Source: Morganella morganii (lineage in GTDB: Bacteria; Pseudomonadota; Gammaproteobacteria; Enterobacterales; Enterobacteriaceae). From it: DNA of 64,000 nt. Positions 47,905 to 57,886 of this stretch are shown here, piece by piece. A program made the translations under genes and the position numbers. The DNA lies in the NCBI RefSeq assembly GCF_019402645.1, contig NZ_VKKS01000001.1:2401857-2465856 (forward strand), written 5' to 3'. The notes below the pieces were generated by a model. The model searched no databases and was not told the origin of the DNA. It worked only from the letters and a program-made list of their open reading frames with translations. How positions within the stretch are numbered: the first letter of the stretch is position 1; each line of letters opens with the position of its first letter.

Positions 47905-49332
47905 ATGGCCTTTGATGATTTACGCAGTTTCCTTAAAGCTCTTGAAAAAGAGGGACAGTTACTAAATATTAAAGAAGAAGTTCAGGCTGAACCTGATATC
48001 GCCGCAGCAGCTAATGCAACTGCACGTATTGGAGAAGGAGCCCCTGCTATCTCTTTCACTAATATAAAAGGGTTCAACCACGCACACGTTGTAATGAATA
48101 CGATCGGTTCATGGAAGAATCATGCTATATCACTTGGATTACCTGCAAATACCCCTGTAAAACAACAGATTGATGAATTTATCCGTCGCTGGGAAAACTT
48201 TCCTGTAGCTCCGGAGCGTTATGAAAATGCCCCTTGGTCTGAAAATACAGTAGATGGCGAGGATATAAATCTATTCGATATTTTACCGCTGTTTAGGTTG
48301 AATGATGGGGATGGTGGCTTCTATCTTGATAAAGCTTGTGTAGTTTCCAGAGACCCTTTAGATCCAAAACACTTTGGTAAACAGAACGTAGGCATTTACC
48401 GCATGGAAGTAAAAGGTAAACGGAAATTAGGTCTGCAACCTGTACCTATGCATGATATTGCTATCCATCTGAATAAAGCTGAAGAACGCGGGGAAGATTT
48501 ACCTATTGCAATCTCTCTTGGTAATGATCCTATCATCACATTGATGGGTGCCACACCGTTACGCTATGACCAGTCTGAATATGAGATGGCAGGCGCATTG
48601 AGAGAAAGTCCTTACCCGATAGCAACAGCTCCGTTGACAGGATTTGATGTTCCCCGGGGTTCAGAGGTCATTATCGAAGGAGTGATCGAAGGTCGAAAAC
48701 GTGAAATCGAAGGACCATTTGGTGAATTCACCGGGCATTACTCTGGCGGGCGTAACATGACTGTTGTTCGTATTGATAAAGTATCATATCGTACGAAACC
48801 TGTTTTTGAATCACTGTATTTGGGAATGCCATGGACAGAAATTGATTATTTGATGGGGCCTGCAACATGTGTCCCCCTCTATCAGCAATTGAAGGCTGAT
48901 TTTCCGGAAGTACAAGCAGTTAATGCTATGTATACTCATGGGCTACTTGCAATTATTTCCACTAAAAAAAGGTATGGCGGATTTGCCCGTGCAGTTGGAC
49001 TTCGTGCTATGACTACACCTCATGGATTGGGTTATGTAAAAATAGTTATTATGGTCGATGAAGATGTAGATCCTTTCAATCTACCCCAGGTTATGTGGGC
49101 TTTATCATCCAAAGTTAATCCGGTCGGTGATTTAATACAACTTTCTAATATGTCAGTCCTGGAACTAGATCCCGGTTCCAGTCCAGCGGGAATTACCGAT
49201 AAACTTGTAATTGATGCTACCACCCCCGTAGCTCCTGATGTCCGCGGTAATTATAGCCAACCAGTAAAAGACTTACCAGAAACTGGTATCTGGGTAGAAA
49301 AATTGACTGCTTTACTGGCAAATAGTAAATAA
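47905..49332 (+). CDS. Hydroxyarylic acid decarboxylase subunit C (UbiD family)
   Basis: 475-residue prenylated-FMN decarboxylase of the ShdC/EcdC/BsdC type. 'MAFDDLRSFLKALEKEGQLL' opens the N-terminal domain. The UbiD catalytic Glu-Arg-Glu region is seen in 'GRKREIEGPFGEFTGHYSGG', and 'DEDVDPFNLPQVMWAL' is also conserved. It removes CO2 non-oxidatively from para-hydroxybenzoic-type acids (4-hydroxybenzoate, vanillate, gallate or protocatechuate); the exact substrate cannot be read from sequence. GAGGAG precedes the ATG. Confidence 0.93.
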   Translation: MAFDDLRSFLKALEKEGQLLNIKEEVQAEPDIAAAANATARIGEGAPAISFTNIKGFNHAHVVMNTIGSWKNHAISLGLPANTPVKQQIDEFIRRWENFPVAPERYENAPWSENTVDGEDINLFDILPLFRLNDGDGGFYLDKACVVSRDPLDPKHFGKQNVGIYRMEVKGKRKLGLQPVPMHDIAIHLNKAEERGEDLPIAISLGNDPIITLMGATPLRYDQSEYEMAGALRESPYPIATAPLTGFDVPRGSEVIIEGVIEGRKREIEGPFGEFTGHYSGGRNMTVVRIDKVSYRTKPVFESLYLGMPWTEIDYLMGPATCVPLYQQLKADFPEVQAVNAMYTHGLLAIISTKKRYGGFARAVGLRAMTTPHGLGYVKIVIMVDEDVDPFNLPQVMWALSSKVNPVGDLIQLSNMSVLELDPGSSPAGITDKLVIDATTPVAPDVRGNYSQPVKDLPETGIWVEKLTALLANSK

Positions 49333-49341
49333 GGATAAAAA

Positions 49342-49578
49342 ATGATCTGTCCACGTTGTGCTGACAAAAATATTGAAAAAATGGCTAATTCTCCGATAAA
49401 AGATATATGGATAGTATTCCAATGCCAACATTGTCTTTACACCTGGAGAAATACTGAACCAGCGAGACGCACTGAGCGTGAGCATTATCCGGAAGCTTTT
49501 CGAATGACTCAAAGCGATATTGATAATGCACCTGAAGTACCAGCAATTCCGCCGCTGTTATCGGAATTTAATCGCTAA
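49342..49578 (+). CDS. Hydroxyarylic acid decarboxylase subunit D
   Basis: 78-residue small subunit with two CxxC pairs, 'MICPRCADKN' and 'FQCQHCLYTWR', probably binding zinc. It matches the BsdD/ShdD protein needed for full activity of the B-C-D decarboxylases. Nine bases after subunit C; last gene of the operon. Confidence 0.9.
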   Translation: MICPRCADKNIEKMANSPIKDIWIVFQCQHCLYTWRNTEPARRTEREHYPEAFRMTQSDIDNAPEVPAIPPLLSEFNR

Positions 49579-50837
<1,259 letters not shown>

Positions 50838-50847
50838 GGAGAGCATG

Positions 50848-51273
50848 ATGGATATCAGCGCCCTTATTTCCGCACCCCGGCACATCCGGCTGTCAGCGGA
50901 GCGAGGATTTCACTGCACCGGCGTGGATTTCTCACCGGCATCCGTAAACCGGGCCTGCCTGCAGGTGCAAAATGCTGAGTTGAATATCGGATATATTCAG
51001 CAGGATATCCCACGTATTTTTACCATCAGTGAGAGCGAACACCTCATCCACAACCCATTCACCGAAGAGAAGTACGCCACGCTGGGTCGCGTGCTTCGCA
51101 TGAAGCCGGAGACCCGCATTCCTGACCTCAGCAGCGGCCCGGGTAAGATGCTCTGTCCCCGGGGCCGGTATGAGGACGTCGCATGGCGGAGTGCTTTCAA
51201 CGGTAATAACACGACGGCACCGGGTATCGGCAGACCATTTGATAAAAAGGATACCCGATGCCATAGACGATAA
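50848..51273 (+). pseudogene. Chimeric, truncated methyltransferase-like ORF (contains yjhP 5' part)
   Basis: AAGGAG overlaps the yjhX stop and ATG 50848 opens a 141-residue frame. Residues about 13-48 ('LSAERGFHCTGVDFSPASVN' ... 'LNIGYIQQDI') look like an inner piece of one SAM-methyltransferase. From 'DIPRIFTISESEHLIHNPFT' onward it is the start of YjhP, another methyltransferase, up to the degraded SAM motif ('PDLSSGPGKML' where DLGSGSGEML is expected). After about 51155 similarity ends. In E. coli yjhX is followed by yjhQ and yjhP; here yjhQ is gone. Probably non-functional. Confidence 0.6.
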
Positions 51274-51438
51274 GGAATTGATAAAACGGGTAGCCAAACG
51301 TGGCAGCCAGCGGCTGCCTTATGCGAATTTGGAGACATAAAAATTGCCTCTCCGGATTGACTGTTTTGGGTTTACTCAAAACGCACAAGATCGCTTAATG
51401 GATGTGAAACCCGCTGTTTTCACATCCGGCGTTTACTG

Positions 51439-52179
51439 TCAGACGTCGAAAAACTCAACTTTACCGCCGGCAAGATGATACATACTGCCAACGATTTTAA
51501 TTTTCTTCTGATCTTCCAGTTGCTTCAGTATCGGACTGTTTTTGCGGATATTTTCAATGGTTAGTTCTACATTTTTCCGGGCCACTGCATCAACGAAATC
51601 GTAATTACTCCCTTTACGTTCTCCGCTGTACTCAGTTTTCTCAATTGCAGGTTTAATTTCATCCAGCAGACCCGTCAGGTTACCCAATTCAGCATTATCA
51701 ATAGCGCCACGAACCGCACCACAGCGTGTATGCCCCATTACCAGCACGACTTTTGCGCCTGCAAGAGCACAGGCAAATTCCATGCTGCCCAGCATATCGC
51801 GGTTACTGATATTACCTGCCACCCGGGAGTTAAATGTTTCGCCGATTCCCGCATCCAACACAATTTCCGCCGGTGCACGAGAGTCAATGCAACTAAGGAT
51901 CACCGCAGCAGGATATTGGCCCGCAATACTGTTGCGCTTCTGTGCCAGGTAATCATGTTTCACCGGACGATTTTCCCGGAAGCGCAGATTACCCTGTTTA
52001 AAATGTTCAATCACAGCCTGAGGAGTCATGCTGTCACGTTCTTCTTTGCTGAGTGATGCCGCAAAAGAGACAGAAGGCACCGATAAAGCAGCCAGTCCGG
52101 TGACCGAAAGCGCGGAAACAGCGAGTGTTTGTTTCAGTATTGTCCTGCGTGAAAGCCGAACTGATTGATTTTGTTCCAC
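51439..52179 (-). CDS. Tat-exported beta-class carbonic anhydrase
   Basis: Interconverts CO2 and bicarbonate. The GTG at 52179 is used: AGGAG lies six bases upstream and the 246-residue product starts with a twin-arginine signal, 'LSRRTILKQTLAVSAL', cleaved near 'SFAA'. The beta-CA core follows: 'AVILSCIDSRAPAEIVLDAG' (Zn Cys and the Asp-Arg dyad) and 'VVLVMGHTRCGAVRGAI' (Zn His and Cys). The ATG at 52242 would put 21 extra residues before the Tat motif. Periplasmic location sets it apart from housekeeping Can/CynT. Monocistronic. Confidence 0.9.
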   Translation of the reverse strand: MEQNQSVRLSRRTILKQTLAVSALSVTGLAALSVPSVSFAASLSKEERDSMTPQAVIEHFKQGNLRFRENRPVKHDYLAQKRNSIAGQYPAAVILSCIDSRAPAEIVLDAGIGETFNSRVAGNISNRDMLGSMEFACALAGAKVVLVMGHTRCGAVRGAIDNAELGNLTGLLDEIKPAIEKTEYSGERKGSNYDFVDAVARKNVELTIENIRKNSPILKQLEDQKKIKIVGSMYHLAGGKVEFFDV

Positions 52180-52242
52180 GATGTGCTCCTGATTGTTGAT
52201 CAGACTCTGTTTAACGTGATGATAAAAAGGTTTAAGAACCAA

Positions 52243-52585
52243 TGAAACGAAAACGTACGCAATAATTCATTGTTAACATTGAAATTTAATGTCCTGAGTT
52301 CTCCCCTCAAAATATCCTCCGGCAAGGTAAACGGATACCTTATTAAGCCGTGATGAGAACCTGCCTTTTCAGGAATATATGAGATGAATACGAATGTAAC
52401 TTATAAAAACCTTTGTACTCAACAGAAAAGAGAATAAAACTACTGAAAATCATAGCTGACTATCAGGCTATGGCTGAGGAGGCAGCCAGAGCAAAACGGA
52501 CTGAAAACGTTAGTTAACCGTAAATAAAGAATGTACGCTTATCCTGCCTGAGCGGTGTACGCAACTGAATCAGTTCGTACATTAA
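52243..52585. other. Intergenic region upstream of the carbonic anhydrase
   Basis: About 340 bases, no gene supported. A short frame near 52436-52515 ('LLKIIADYQAMAEEAARAKR') has coding-like composition but no start signal. The carbonic anhydrase promoter should be here. Confidence 0.4.
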
Positions 52586-52617
52586 TGAAACAGGCGCCTT
52601 TATAGGCGCCTGTTTCA
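52586..52617 (-). terminator. Autotransporter gene terminator
   Basis: Perfect 13-bp stem (52586-52598 with 52605-52617) and a 6-base loop, 27 bases after the autotransporter stop on the minus strand. Confidence 0.8.
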
Positions 52618-52643
52618 TCATTAAAGTATAATTGCTGCTGAAA

Positions 52644-55600
52644 TCACCAATTTATCCGTACACCCAATGTGCCGCCAAACGTATAGTTTCCGTTCATATG
52701 CCCGAGGCTGTTTGAGACATCAGCAGAACCGTAGGCAGCATAGCGTCCGTTATTCCACTCGTAATCTCCTCCGATACCCACTCCTGCCCATTGGCGGTCA
52801 TTGTGGGTCCGGAACGATATATCACTTACCGAAACTTTAGTTCCGTCAAGGAATTCATTATACAGATTAGCCATAGTGAAAAAGTGTAATTTACTCTCCT
52901 TACCATCGGCGGCATTCCAGCTCCGTTTGTGATCCAGTGACAAACCTGCACGCATGCGCAAACTGTCGCCATCCTCTGACGTAACTTTAGTTCCGAATGG
53001 GTCGGTAAAACTGCTGAACCTGATTTTTGACCATATCAGTTGCGTCTGCGGGGTCAGCGTGAAGCTTTCATTAATCTGATAATGTTTACCTGTTTCACCT
53101 GATAAGGCGTAACCGGTACCATTATTTCCGTTAATCAATTTATGCCCGATAGTCGATGATGAAATATCACTGTTGAACCACATAATCTGAGCCTGTACAT
53201 CAGTATAGAGGCTATTATGACCATACCACGTCAATGTTGTGCCGACACCGGTACCGGTTGTATCAATTTTACCATTTCCATATGGTGAACTGACAGAGGA
53301 AGATGCTGAACCATGTACAAAATTCACACCTCCGATAAACAGTCCTGCTGTTGTCTCTTTCTGCATATAATCAACGCCGGTTTGCAGTTTCCAGACATCG
53401 GTATCCCGCTGTGCATGCGAATCAGAACCTGATGGTTTAACGGATATCCGCATTCCCTCAATACGACCCCATCCCCCCTGACCGGCAGAATCATTATTTA
53501 ACGATTGAGTCCAATAACTATTCCCGACACGCTGTTGCAAAGCAGGCAGGGTATTGATTGCCGCTAATGTCGGGATGTACTGTTCATATAACGCTACACC
53601 CGGATGATAACGGGCACCACCGGCAGTATTTGAAACCAAATACCAGTTTTTATCACCTGTAGTATTTGTACCACCGTGTTGAAGAGTATAAGAATAGGCT
53701 CCGCCGATTACAGCCTGCTGACCATCCTCAGTTTTATAATCGCCACTGAGTGTAAAAGAATCAGATGGTGATTCACCGCTGATATCAATAATCTTAATAC
53801 CATTACCGGTCTGACTGCCTTTTCCCCCGGAATTAATCACCTTAACTGTCGTAGAACCGGATACATCACCGATCACATTCAGTTTATCAGTCAGTGATGT
53901 ATCATCGCCCAGTATTGTTTCAATTTCCAAAACACCATTGTTACCGGTATAATTACCAGCAATGGTCAATGTTCCGATTGATGTACCGGGAGCAACTGAA
54001 CCTGCGTTAATGGTATTACCGATTACTCCTCTCCCCTCCAGACGCCCGCCGGAAAGAATATCTGCGCTGACAGCCGACATATTTCCGTTAACCTGCAGGA
54101 TACCAGAATCAGATGCTCTTAAGGTGCCGGTAAAATCACCATGACCGGCATTAAATATAGTGCGGCCGGCTACCGCATGAACGACACCATTACCAACCAG
54201 ACCTGTACCTGAATTGATCATATTGTCCGCACCATCATTGATGCCGGCATCAAATATATAATCGGATGCATTATGGTTAAAGAAAATACTACCGGTCCCC
54301 TTCCCGAATTCAATTGTTTTTGCCACCAGTTTACCCGGTGCAACCGGATTTTCATCTTCAGATGAACCAATATTTAAAATCCCCGCAGAGTCTTCATTAT
54401 ATGCCAGATAAACTTTCCCTGCGGTCACCTGACCACCATTTGAAACAGTCAGTGAGCCATTACCGCCCAGGCCGACGATCAAATCATCATCACCCTGCGG
54501 ATCTTCGATCTTCAGTTGTGAACCGGAACCATCAACCTGCACACTACCGCTGCTGCCGGATTCTGCTCCGACAAAACCGATACGTGCGGAAACCTGACCG
54601 CCACCGGTAATGTTCAGTGCACCTTTTCCGCCTGCACCGACCTGCAGGTTAGAGTCACTCTGCAACACACTATTGCGGCCAACATTGACGGTACCAACCG
54701 CACCATCATACATACCAACAAAAACTTCCGCCGCTGAAACAAGCCCCCCGTCGTTAATGTTCAGTAGACCGTTTCCGCTTTGTCCTACGTGAAGCGGCAG
54801 GCTATTTAACCATTTTGAGCCGGAGCCGGTAACCGTAACACTACCGTCTGAACCAGCGTGTTCACCAATAATCCCCCTAACATTAGTAACTAAGCCGCCA
54901 TCCGCAACAATCAGATGACCATGCCCCTCTCCCCCCACAACCAGCTCTGATTTATTTTTCCAGGCGGAGCCGGGACCGGTAATAACGGCACGTCCATCAG
55001 AACCAGAGGACAACCCCATATAACCGTTAAGGTTACTTACCTGACCACCATTTGAAACAGTCAGTGAGCCATTGCCGCCCAGGCCGACGATCAAATCATC
55101 ATCACCCTGCGGATCTTCGATCTTCAGTTGTGAACCGGAACCATCAACCTGCACACTACCGCTGCTGCCGGATTCTGCTCCGACAAAACCGATACGTGCG
55201 GAAACCTGGCCACCACCGGTAATGTTCAGCACGCCTTTTCCGCCTGCACCGACCTGCAGGTTAGAGTCGCTCTGCAACACACTATTGCGGCCAACATTGA
55301 CGGTACCAACCGCACCATCATACATACCAACAAAAACTTCCGCTGCTGAAACAAGCCCCCCGTCGTTAATGTTCAGCTCACCGTTTCCGCTTTGCCCTAC
55401 GAGAAGCGGCAGGCTATTTAACCATTTTGAGCCGGAGCCGGTAACCGTAACGCTGCCGTCTGAACCGGTCTGTTCACCGATGATTCCTGTAACATTAGTC
55501 ACGACTCCGCCATCGGTAATGGTTAATGTTCCCTTACCGGAATGACCAACAGATAAACCGGTATCTAAATCCCAGGGAGATGAATAATCTCCGGGAATAA

Positions 55601-55712
55601 TTACGTTCTCACCGTCATCAATGATTTGCTGCGCCATTAAAGGTAATGATACTGTGGATGTAACAGAAAAAAACGCATTTAAAATAATATACTTATAAAA
55701 TTTATGATTCAT
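52644..55712 (-). CDS. Autotransporter (type Va) with T5SS/PEP-CTERM-type passenger repeats
   Basis: 1022 residues: signal peptide (about 1-27), a passenger of glycine-rich beta-helix repeats, and a C-terminal outer-membrane barrel of about 270 residues (from 'WGRIEGMRISVKPSG') ending in the aromatic 'GVRINW'. The repeats follow 'G.V.VTGSGSKWLNS..LLVGQSGNGELNINDGG', the T5SS/PEP-CTERM-associated repeat, then autotransporter beta-strand repeats ('GTGSIFFNHNASDYIFDAGI'). A segment of about 158 residues occurs twice (near 67-224 and 271-428) almost unchanged. Self-transported surface protein, probably adhesion or aggregation; no protease or lipase motif seen. Terminator at 52586. Confidence 0.9.
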   Translation of the reverse strand: MNHKFYKYIILNAFFSVTSTVSLPLMAQQIIDDGENVIIPGDYSSPWDLDTGLSVGHSGKGTLTITDGGVVTNVTGIIGEQTGSDGSVTVTGSGSKWLNSLPLLVGQSGNGELNINDGGLVSAAEVFVGMYDGAVGTVNVGRNSVLQSDSNLQVGAGGKGVLNITGGGQVSARIGFVGAESGSSGSVQVDGSGSQLKIEDPQGDDDLIVGLGGNGSLTVSNGGQVSNLNGYMGLSSGSDGRAVITGPGSAWKNKSELVVGGEGHGHLIVADGGLVTNVRGIIGEHAGSDGSVTVTGSGSKWLNSLPLHVGQSGNGLLNINDGGLVSAAEVFVGMYDGAVGTVNVGRNSVLQSDSNLQVGAGGKGALNITGGGQVSARIGFVGAESGSSGSVQVDGSGSQLKIEDPQGDDDLIVGLGGNGSLTVSNGGQVTAGKVYLAYNEDSAGILNIGSSEDENPVAPGKLVAKTIEFGKGTGSIFFNHNASDYIFDAGINDGADNMINSGTGLVGNGVVHAVAGRTIFNAGHGDFTGTLRASDSGILQVNGNMSAVSADILSGGRLEGRGVIGNTINAGSVAPGTSIGTLTIAGNYTGNNGVLEIETILGDDTSLTDKLNVIGDVSGSTTVKVINSGGKGSQTGNGIKIIDISGESPSDSFTLSGDYKTEDGQQAVIGGAYSYTLQHGGTNTTGDKNWYLVSNTAGGARYHPGVALYEQYIPTLAAINTLPALQQRVGNSYWTQSLNNDSAGQGGWGRIEGMRISVKPSGSDSHAQRDTDVWKLQTGVDYMQKETTAGLFIGGVNFVHGSASSSVSSPYGNGKIDTTGTGVGTTLTWYGHNSLYTDVQAQIMWFNSDISSSTIGHKLINGNNGTGYALSGETGKHYQINESFTLTPQTQLIWSKIRFSSFTDPFGTKVTSEDGDSLRMRAGLSLDHKRSWNAADGKESKLHFFTMANLYNEFLDGTKVSVSDISFRTHNDRQWAGVGIGGDYEWNNGRYAAYGSADVSNSLGHMNGNYTFGGTLGVRINW
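54427..54900 (-). repeat. Autotransporter internal duplication, downstream copy
   Basis: About 474 bp almost identical to 55039-55512. The offset is exactly 612 bp (204 codons), so reading frame is kept. Confidence 0.9.
55039..55512 (-). repeat. Autotransporter internal duplication, upstream copy
   Basis: Partner of 54427-54900; the 138 bp between the copies encode another, non-duplicated passenger turn ('VSNLNGYMGLSSGSDGRAV'). Confidence 0.9.
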
Positions 55713-56215
55713 GAAATACCTTACAGATTATGTATAGCCTTTATTTGTGAAGATTTAGTGATTCCTTTGAATTAAATTCAATTTAATTCAAAGTGTGACT
55801 TTTTGTAAAAAAGTTATCATTTTTAAAAATGCAAAGGAGAAAACTGATTTCATCAAAAAATGATGAATCGTTTATATTTAATGAATAAAGATTGCCATTC
55901 TATATTTCATTCCGGATTTTCTTTATTGGCTGATAACCATTTGAAATCACGTAATTTTAAGGTGAATTATTAAACTCACACCTGATACGCGCGACAGGAG
56001 TATAATTAAATACCGAAAAAAATAAAATCAAAAAAATCATTTTTATAAAAACATTACAAAAAAATACAATATAACTTTGTATTCATTTGAATAAGTAATT
56101 AACATTTAATTTCGCAGGTGCAAAAAAAATAAGCTATATCATTACCATATGGTTTGTTCATATGTTTTTAACAGCCAGATTATTGTATTGTAAAATTTTG
56201 AAAAAAAGATCGTGT

Positions 56216-56325
56216 TGACCTTCCCACGTATGGTTATCGTCGTGTATGAACATTGTTGCATCAGGAATCAGAACGGGATGAGTTTTGCCGGTAGTCAATG
56301 CAAAACGTGTATATGGGGTTTGGTT
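56216..56325 (+). mobile_element. IS2-like insB internal fragment
   Basis: Reads 'LPTYGYRRV', a stop, then after frame changes 'VNAKRVY', corresponding to 'LPTYGYRRVWALLRRQ...AINAKRVYRIM' of the IS2 transposase InsB. Frameshifted and about 110 bp long. Same orientation as the insA/insB remnant at 38930-39260. Confidence 0.65.
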
Positions 56326-56621
56326 ATTTTTTATTCCTGCTGTTGAGCGCAGTATAACCGGGCTTGCGCGGTATTACGGGGAATATTCACTAAACCTGAA
56401 ATTTCTTCCGTCTGAGCAGCGGGAACGGAGTTCCCTGTGAGCGAAGGCATTTACAGTTTGTCACTTAAATTCTGAATGCCTGCTGTTGTGCTTGTTTCTT
56501 CTGCATAAAAAATAAGTCATCTTTTAACGTAAAATTTAAGTCAAACATATATAAATAAGATAAGTATCAATATATATGTAATATCCAGAAGCACTTATAA
56601 TTCCGAAAGTTCAGATGCAAA

Positions 56622-56656
56622 AAATTGCCCCTGTATCCGCGACAAAGGGGCAATTT
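56622..56656 (-). terminator. Terminator of fimbrial operon 2
   Basis: Perfect 11-bp stem (56622-56632 with 56646-56656) leading into TTTT on the minus strand, 11 bases after the adhesin-like stop. Confidence 0.8.
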
Positions 56657-56667
56657 ACATCAGGAAA

Positions 56668-57753
56668 TTAATTCCAGGTAAGATTTATTACTGCTGAAGC
56701 TTCAGCAGCTCCGGAAGTTGAACCTCCGTTTGAGCATAGTGAGAAGTTATAAGGTATTAAATTTTGTCCCGTGGATAAATTACCTATACTGATCACCTGC
56801 CCTTGTGTCTGATCAAATTGTATCCACCCGGGATAGCTGGTATTACCATCACAAATACCTATATTCTCAATATCTGGTCCAATAAACCCTCTTATTTCAG
56901 CAGGCGCCGGGTCTGTTGAATCTATTATTTTCATTTTTAATGTATTTGTATAGCGACCTTTATCACCGAACACACTAACTGAAGCTACTTTTTCTGTGGA
57001 ACCGGCGCCAGAGCAATTAATATTTAAGCTTCCTTGTTGATATGCTAAAACCATTCCATCTGTAATATTTGTTATATTTACCTCACCAAAATCCACTATT
57101 GATGGTGGTGATATAGAACATGACAGCTCATTAATAGAATAAGTAATTCCTGTTCCTGTTATTTTCGGGCCCGGCTGACCAATAGTAACGGGTTGACCTC
57201 TATTTATATAAAGATCCGGTAATGTGGCAGAAGTACCTGATGTAACAGTTGATGAAACATAAATACCAGATTTTACAGAACCACTTGTTCCCCCCCATGG
57301 CGCGGCTAAATTTATATATCCTAAGTTATTCGTTTTTCTCGGATCAGCACACCACGCAGACTCCGTTCCTGTTGCAGGTTCTAAAACACCATTTGAATTA
57401 AATGAGTATGAGTAATTAATAACACCCGCTCCGGAAAACCCGCGATTTCCTGCCAGTGTTCCTGAATATAAAACAAACAAAAATCCGGGTGAAAATTCAT
57501 ACCCTGTATAACCATCAATCGTTGTCAGCGGTAAATTTTGATTAGCTGAAGAGCATTGCGTACTGCTGTTAGTTTTACTGACATTAAAGGCTAAACCATC
57601 CCAACTTGCTTTAGCTACACTTGTTCCTGAATTACCTGTGATGTTTACATTTGTCATACCTAATTCATTAAATCCTCTGTTTAATTCCACAGATAAAACA
57701 TCACTTATCATAAGTAAATATATGAATGAAGATTTAATCAATATTTTATTCAT
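56668..57753 (-). CDS. Fimbrial adhesin-like protein
   Basis: 361 residues: signal peptide ('FIYLLMISDVLS'), an N-terminal domain with a cysteine pair ('TQCSSAN', 'AWCADPR'), and a C-terminal pilin-like domain ('LSCSISPPSIVDFGEVNI', 'LNINCSGAG', 'GICDGNT', 'SLCSNGG') ending 'ASAVINLTWN' with the beta-zipper pattern. Probably the tip adhesin of operon 2. It is much more AT-rich than the four upstream genes and separated from them by 133 bases, with its own AAGGA ribosome site. So it may have been swapped in, and may have its own promoter. Confidence 0.78.
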   Translation of the reverse strand: MNKILIKSSFIYLLMISDVLSVELNRGFNELGMTNVNITGNSGTSVAKASWDGLAFNVSKTNSSTQCSSANQNLPLTTIDGYTGYEFSPGFLFVLYSGTLAGNRGFSGAGVINYSYSFNSNGVLEPATGTESAWCADPRKTNNLGYINLAAPWGGTSGSVKSGIYVSSTVTSGTSATLPDLYINRGQPVTIGQPGPKITGTGITYSINELSCSISPPSIVDFGEVNITNITDGMVLAYQQGSLNINCSGAGSTEKVASVSVFGDKGRYTNTLKMKIIDSTDPAPAEIRGFIGPDIENIGICDGNTSYPGWIQFDQTQGQVISIGNLSTGQNLIPYNFSLCSNGGSTSGAAEASAVINLTWN

Positions 57754-57886
57754 GACTAGATTATCCTTAAATAATGTGAGAGCCTATCTTGCCCGAATAT
57801 AATTAATTATTTATACAGATCAATAAATTATCACAAGAAATATAAAAGCTAATTTTTCGGATTAAACTGACCAAATCACAAAGTAA

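Larger units (their letters stand above)
55713..56667. other. AT-rich gene-free stretch between autotransporter and fimbrial operon 2
   Basis: About 950 bases. It should contain the autotransporter promoter near 55713-55900, an IS2-like remnant (56216-56325), a short palindrome GGGAAC-GGA-GTTCCC (56421-56435) and the operon 2 terminator. No complete gene is visible. Confidence 0.6.

Noticed and set aside
52243..52643. CRISPR or tandem repeat array in gene-poor gaps
   Set aside because: No regularly spaced repeats were found here or elsewhere; the only large repeat is the autotransporter duplication.
55072..55545. Plus-strand frame antisense to the autotransporter repeats (also 54314-54792)
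   Set aside because: Proline/threonine-rich shadow of the glycine/serine-rich repeats; it is itself duplicated because the DNA is.
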